Of a DNA stretch of 7,059 bases, positions 6,572 to 7,059 are shown one piece after another (within the stretch, counting starts at the first letter, position 1; each line of letters starts with the position of its first letter). Both the position numbers and the translations under genes were made by a program. The stretch is taken from positions 1 through 7,059 of the forward strand of contig JAEZWM010000034.1 in NCBI GenBank assembly GCA_023443025.1. Direction: 5' to 3'. Under the pieces are notes generated by a model. That model was given only the letters and a program-made list of their open reading frames with translations. It was not told the origin of the DNA and did not search any database. This DNA comes from Bacillota bacterium. GTDB taxonomy: Bacteria; Bacillota; Clostridia; Tissierellales; Peptoniphilaceae.

Positions 6572-7059
6572 ATGGAATACAAAGATATTAGAGAAAATTT
6601 AGAAGAAATGATGAACGATAATTACAAGGATTTTATCAAAGCACTTGTGAGCATAGAAAAAGGCGTTAATGATGAAAAGGCACTTGAAGAAGTCTATGTC
6701 TTATATATGAACAATGACACAACAGGTCTACTAAGTGATGACTTTGACTATATGATTGATGATATGAAAGAACAAGGAAAGCTCATTGAAAATACCAATG
6801 AACTTGAAGAAAAAGACGACCTCATAAATCTCGTGGGTAATATAGCTGGCAAAGTAGAAAATCTTGAAAGAGAAAATGCTAATGGAGAAAAGTTTAAAGT
6901 AAGTAATTTTTCTCTTGTTTCAAAAGATGACGATGGAAATAAAGTTTATACCAATTGTTCAGCCTATGGAGATAAGACAAAAGATTTAGAGAACCTTAAA
7001 CAAGGCGATTTTGTTAAAATCTTCGGACAAGTAAAAACAAGCATTGATAACAACGGAAA
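6572..7059 (+). CDS. Acidic protein with SSB-like OB-fold domain (3' partial)
   Basis: An open frame of 162 codons begins MEYKDIRENLEEMM and runs off the right edge. Residues 1 to about 105 are acidic and helical in character, with many Asp/Glu and no signal peptide or membrane segment. From about residue 107 the pattern changes to KFKVSNFSLVSKDDDGNK, then YTNCSAYGDKTKDLENL, KQGDFVKIFGQVKTS and IDNNG. This resembles bacterial single-stranded DNA-binding proteins (V.NFSLA...DGNK...V.AFG..AE...KG..V.V.G.L.T...NG), the strand pattern of an OB fold. A role in binding single-stranded DNA during element transfer or replication, alongside the upstream helicase, is inferred from this and the location. 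The stop of the previous gene lies 43 bases upstream, so the two are probably cotranscribed. The C-terminus, where SSBs carry their acidic tip, is not visible. I do not recognise a specific gene name. Confidence 0.7.
   Translation, partial: MEYKDIRENLEEMMNDNYKDFIKALVSIEKGVNDEKALEEVYVLYMNNDTTGLLSDDFDYMIDDMKEQGKLIENTNELEEKDDLINLVGNIAGKVENLERENANGEKFKVSNFSLVSKDDDGNKVYTNCSAYGDKTKDLENLKQGDFVKIFGQVKTSIDNNG

Overview
The window is part of a conjugative or integrative element from a low-GC Gram-positive anaerobe. The AT-rich coding sequence, strong AGGAGG-type ribosome binding site and heavy AGA/AGG arginine use suggest Clostridia or Tissierellia; this host assignment is inference. There is no rRNA, tRNA, CRISPR array or chromosomal housekeeping gene to fix the species.

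Layout, all on the + strand: (1) 1-1752 is the 5' exon of a very large SNF2-like superfamily 2 helicase gene. It is open through the left edge, so its true start is outside the window. (2) 1753-4263 is a complete 2,511-nt group IIA (mitochondrial-like, Ll.LtrB/LtrA-type) intron. It has ribozyme domains I-III, an LtrA-like reverse transcriptase/maturase ORF (2344-4152) in domain IV, a canonical 34-nt domain V and a domain VI with a bulged adenosine. (3) 4264-6528 is the 3' exon of the helicase gene, ending in a real stop. (4) 6528-6571 is a short intergenic stretch with a hairpin and a strong RBS. (5) From 6572 to the right edge is the 5' part of a second gene, an acidic protein with an SSB-like OB fold.

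Removing 1753-4263 joins codon ACA (Thr) to GAG (Glu) in frame. It restores an unbroken helicase reading through ...SNSMT-ELYTMQ..., which is the family's conserved segment just after helicase motif III. Unspliced RNA hits a TAA in the fourth codon of the intron, so a full helicase depends on splicing, probably aided by the intron's maturase. Two apparent ORFs (181-1764 and 4156-6528) are artefacts of this interruption.

The least ordinary points are: the intron sits inside an essential helicase motif of a mobile-element gene; the intron protein keeps an intact RT centre (YADD) but has lost the last His residues of its HNH endonuclease; arginine codon use differs sharply between intron protein and host gene; an acidic Ca-binding-like DxDNDG motif lies near the helicase C-terminus; and an SSB-like domain sits behind a helical acidic domain in the next gene. 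I see no wholly new system. The best description is a mobile element nested in another mobile element.
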